A DNA stretch of 6,075 nt from JAZQHR01 sp045540815 (lineage in GTDB: Bacteria; Bacillota; Clostridia; UMGS1810). The DNA is taken from the NCBI GenBank assembly GCA_045540815.1, contig JAZQHY010000021.1, positions 1 through 6,075 of the forward strand, in the 5' to 3' direction. Shown here in pieces: positions 5,637 through 6,075 of the stretch. Under the pieces are notes generated by a model. That model saw only the letters and a program-made list of their open reading frames with translations. It had not been told where the DNA came from and searched no databases. The number at the start of each line of letters is the position of its first letter. The stretch's first letter is position 1. The position numbers and the translations under genes were made by a program.

Positions 5637-6075
5637 ATGTATACCGATGGATACATAAAAATCAAAAGAGATATTCTCGAGTGGGGGTGGTACCAAGACC
5701 CGAACACTCGTGCGCTGTACTTCCATTTACTGCTAAAAGCAAATTACAAAGAAGGTCACTACCTCGGTCATACGATAAAAAGAGGTCAGCTCGTGACAGG
5801 AAGAAAGAAGCTGTGTGAGGAGTTGAATATGACTGAGCAGGAGATTCGTACAGCACTGGAACACTTGAAATCAACCAACGAAATAACCATCGAAACCACC
5901 TCGAAATACTCGATAATTACTGTGATTAGCTACGACGAACACCAAAATACAACCAACGAAGTAACCAGCAGAGCAACCAACAATCAACCAGCAACTAACC
6001 AACAACTAACCAGCAAACAACCACAATATAATAAATATAATAAAAGAAATAAATATAATAATGCAATAAATGATA
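5637..6075 (+). CDS. Phage/plasmid-type replisome organizer or replication initiator, N-terminal part (3' end cut by window)
   Basis: 146 codons are visible, with no stop before the window edge. The N-terminus (1-45) has the pattern of phage replisome-organizer proteins of Firmicutes: DGYIKIKRDILEW, WYQDPNTRALYFHLLLKAN, then a GH-x2-KRGQLVTGRKKL stretch. Residues about 50-98 look like a winged helix-turn-helix domain (EELNMTEQEIRTALEHLKS, then a beta-hairpin wing ending ISYDEHQ). After residue 103 comes a low-complexity linker rich in Thr, Asn and Gln, then Asn/Lys/Tyr. In full-length relatives a domain recruiting the helicase or its loader often follows; here that part is beyond the window. 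AAAGG (5623-5627) is 9 nt before the ATG. An ATG at 5632 in another frame stops after eight codons. The gene is opposite in direction to the ABC operon and belongs to a different module, probably a prophage or integrative element. It could also be a remnant. Confidence 0.8.
   Translation, partial: MYTDGYIKIKRDILEWGWYQDPNTRALYFHLLLKANYKEGHYLGHTIKRGQLVTGRKKLCEELNMTEQEIRTALEHLKSTNEITIETTSKYSIITVISYDEHQNTTNEVTSRATNNQPATNQQLTSKQPQYNKYNKRNKYNNAIND
5951..6026 (+). repeat. Three tandem 22-24 bp iteron-like repeats inside the replication gene
   Basis: AACCAAC occurs at 5951, 5975 and 5997, and AACCAGCA at 5963, 5986 and 6008. This gives three units of 24, 22 and 22 bp, with a partial fourth beginning at 6019; a further AACCAAC lies at 5873. 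Because 22 is not a multiple of three, the same DNA words are read in different frames: AACCAGCA gives Thr-Ser, then Gln-Pro-Ala, then Thr-Ser. The similarity is therefore at DNA level and not only an amino-acid repeat. Initiator-binding iterons inside initiator genes are known in phages such as lambda (gene O). Confidence 0.55.
6024..6075. other. Very A+T-rich tract with a 14-bp direct repeat, possible DNA-unwinding region
   Basis: Directly after the iteron-like units the sequence is almost pure A and T. AATAAATATAATAA occurs at 6030-6043 and again at 6048-6061, 18 bp apart and in frame, encoding an Asn-Lys-Tyr-Asn repeat. Placed beside iterons, such a tract would serve as the melting region of a replication origin; alone it could be just a low-complexity linker. 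The tract may continue past the window. Confidence 0.4.

Noticed and set aside
5632..5658. Upstream ATG giving an eight-codon frame before the replication gene
   Set aside because: It is too close to the AAAGG site and stops at once; the ATG at 5637 has better spacing and begins the conserved N-terminus. A leader-peptide role cannot be excluded but is unsupported.
5359..5874. Minus-strand open frames at 5359-5571, 5541-5726 and 5662-5874
   Set aside because: The first crosses repeat copy B, the second mainly the intergenic region, and the third is antisense to the replication gene. None has a ribosome binding site or a convincing protein character.
5951..6026. CRISPR array
   Set aside because: The units are short, contiguous and without unique spacers, and they lie inside an open coding frame.

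Overview
The window looks like chromosome of an anaerobic, low-to-moderate G+C Firmicute, most likely a gut Clostridium-class bacterium (Ruminococcus/Oscillospiraceae-like). This rests on protein character, the strong AGGAGG-type ribosome binding sites before all four minus-strand genes, and the type of dispersed intergenic repeat. It is an inference; the window holds no rRNA or other taxonomic marker.

Positions 161-5092 hold a compact four-gene operon on the minus strand, transcribed from about 5140 towards 161. In order of transcription the genes are an ABC ATPase (4151-5092), an ABC-2 type permease of GldF type (3447-4151), a membrane-anchored GldG-like auxiliary protein (1885-3432) and a membrane-anchored DUF4340 protein (161-1885). 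Two junctions are one-base TAATG overlaps and the third is a 14-nt gap, so translation is probably coupled. Together they should form one envelope complex: a cytoplasmic ATPase, a six-helix membrane subunit, and two proteins with large domains outside the membrane. The substrate or mechanical role cannot be read from sequence.

The operon is tightly bracketed by an inverted pair of non-coding repeats, copy A at 1-160 (running off the left edge) and copy B at 5233-5484. About 120 bp of each match at roughly nine in ten positions. Each copy carries a small hairpin with a conserved stem and a changed loop, and two copies of the core TAAGCGCCGA. Copy B holds about 90 nt more than copy A in its inner part.

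Right of copy B the content changes. A short A+T-rich intergenic stretch with a perfect 9-bp palindrome precedes a plus-strand gene (5637 to beyond the window) for a phage/plasmid-type replisome organizer or replication initiator. The end of the visible coding sequence carries three 22-24 bp DNA repeats followed at once by a very A+T-rich tract, which resembles an iteron-plus-unwinding-region origin inside an initiator gene. The right end therefore probably marks the start of a prophage or other mobile element, or a remnant of one. No tRNA, rRNA, CRISPR array, transposase or integrase was seen.
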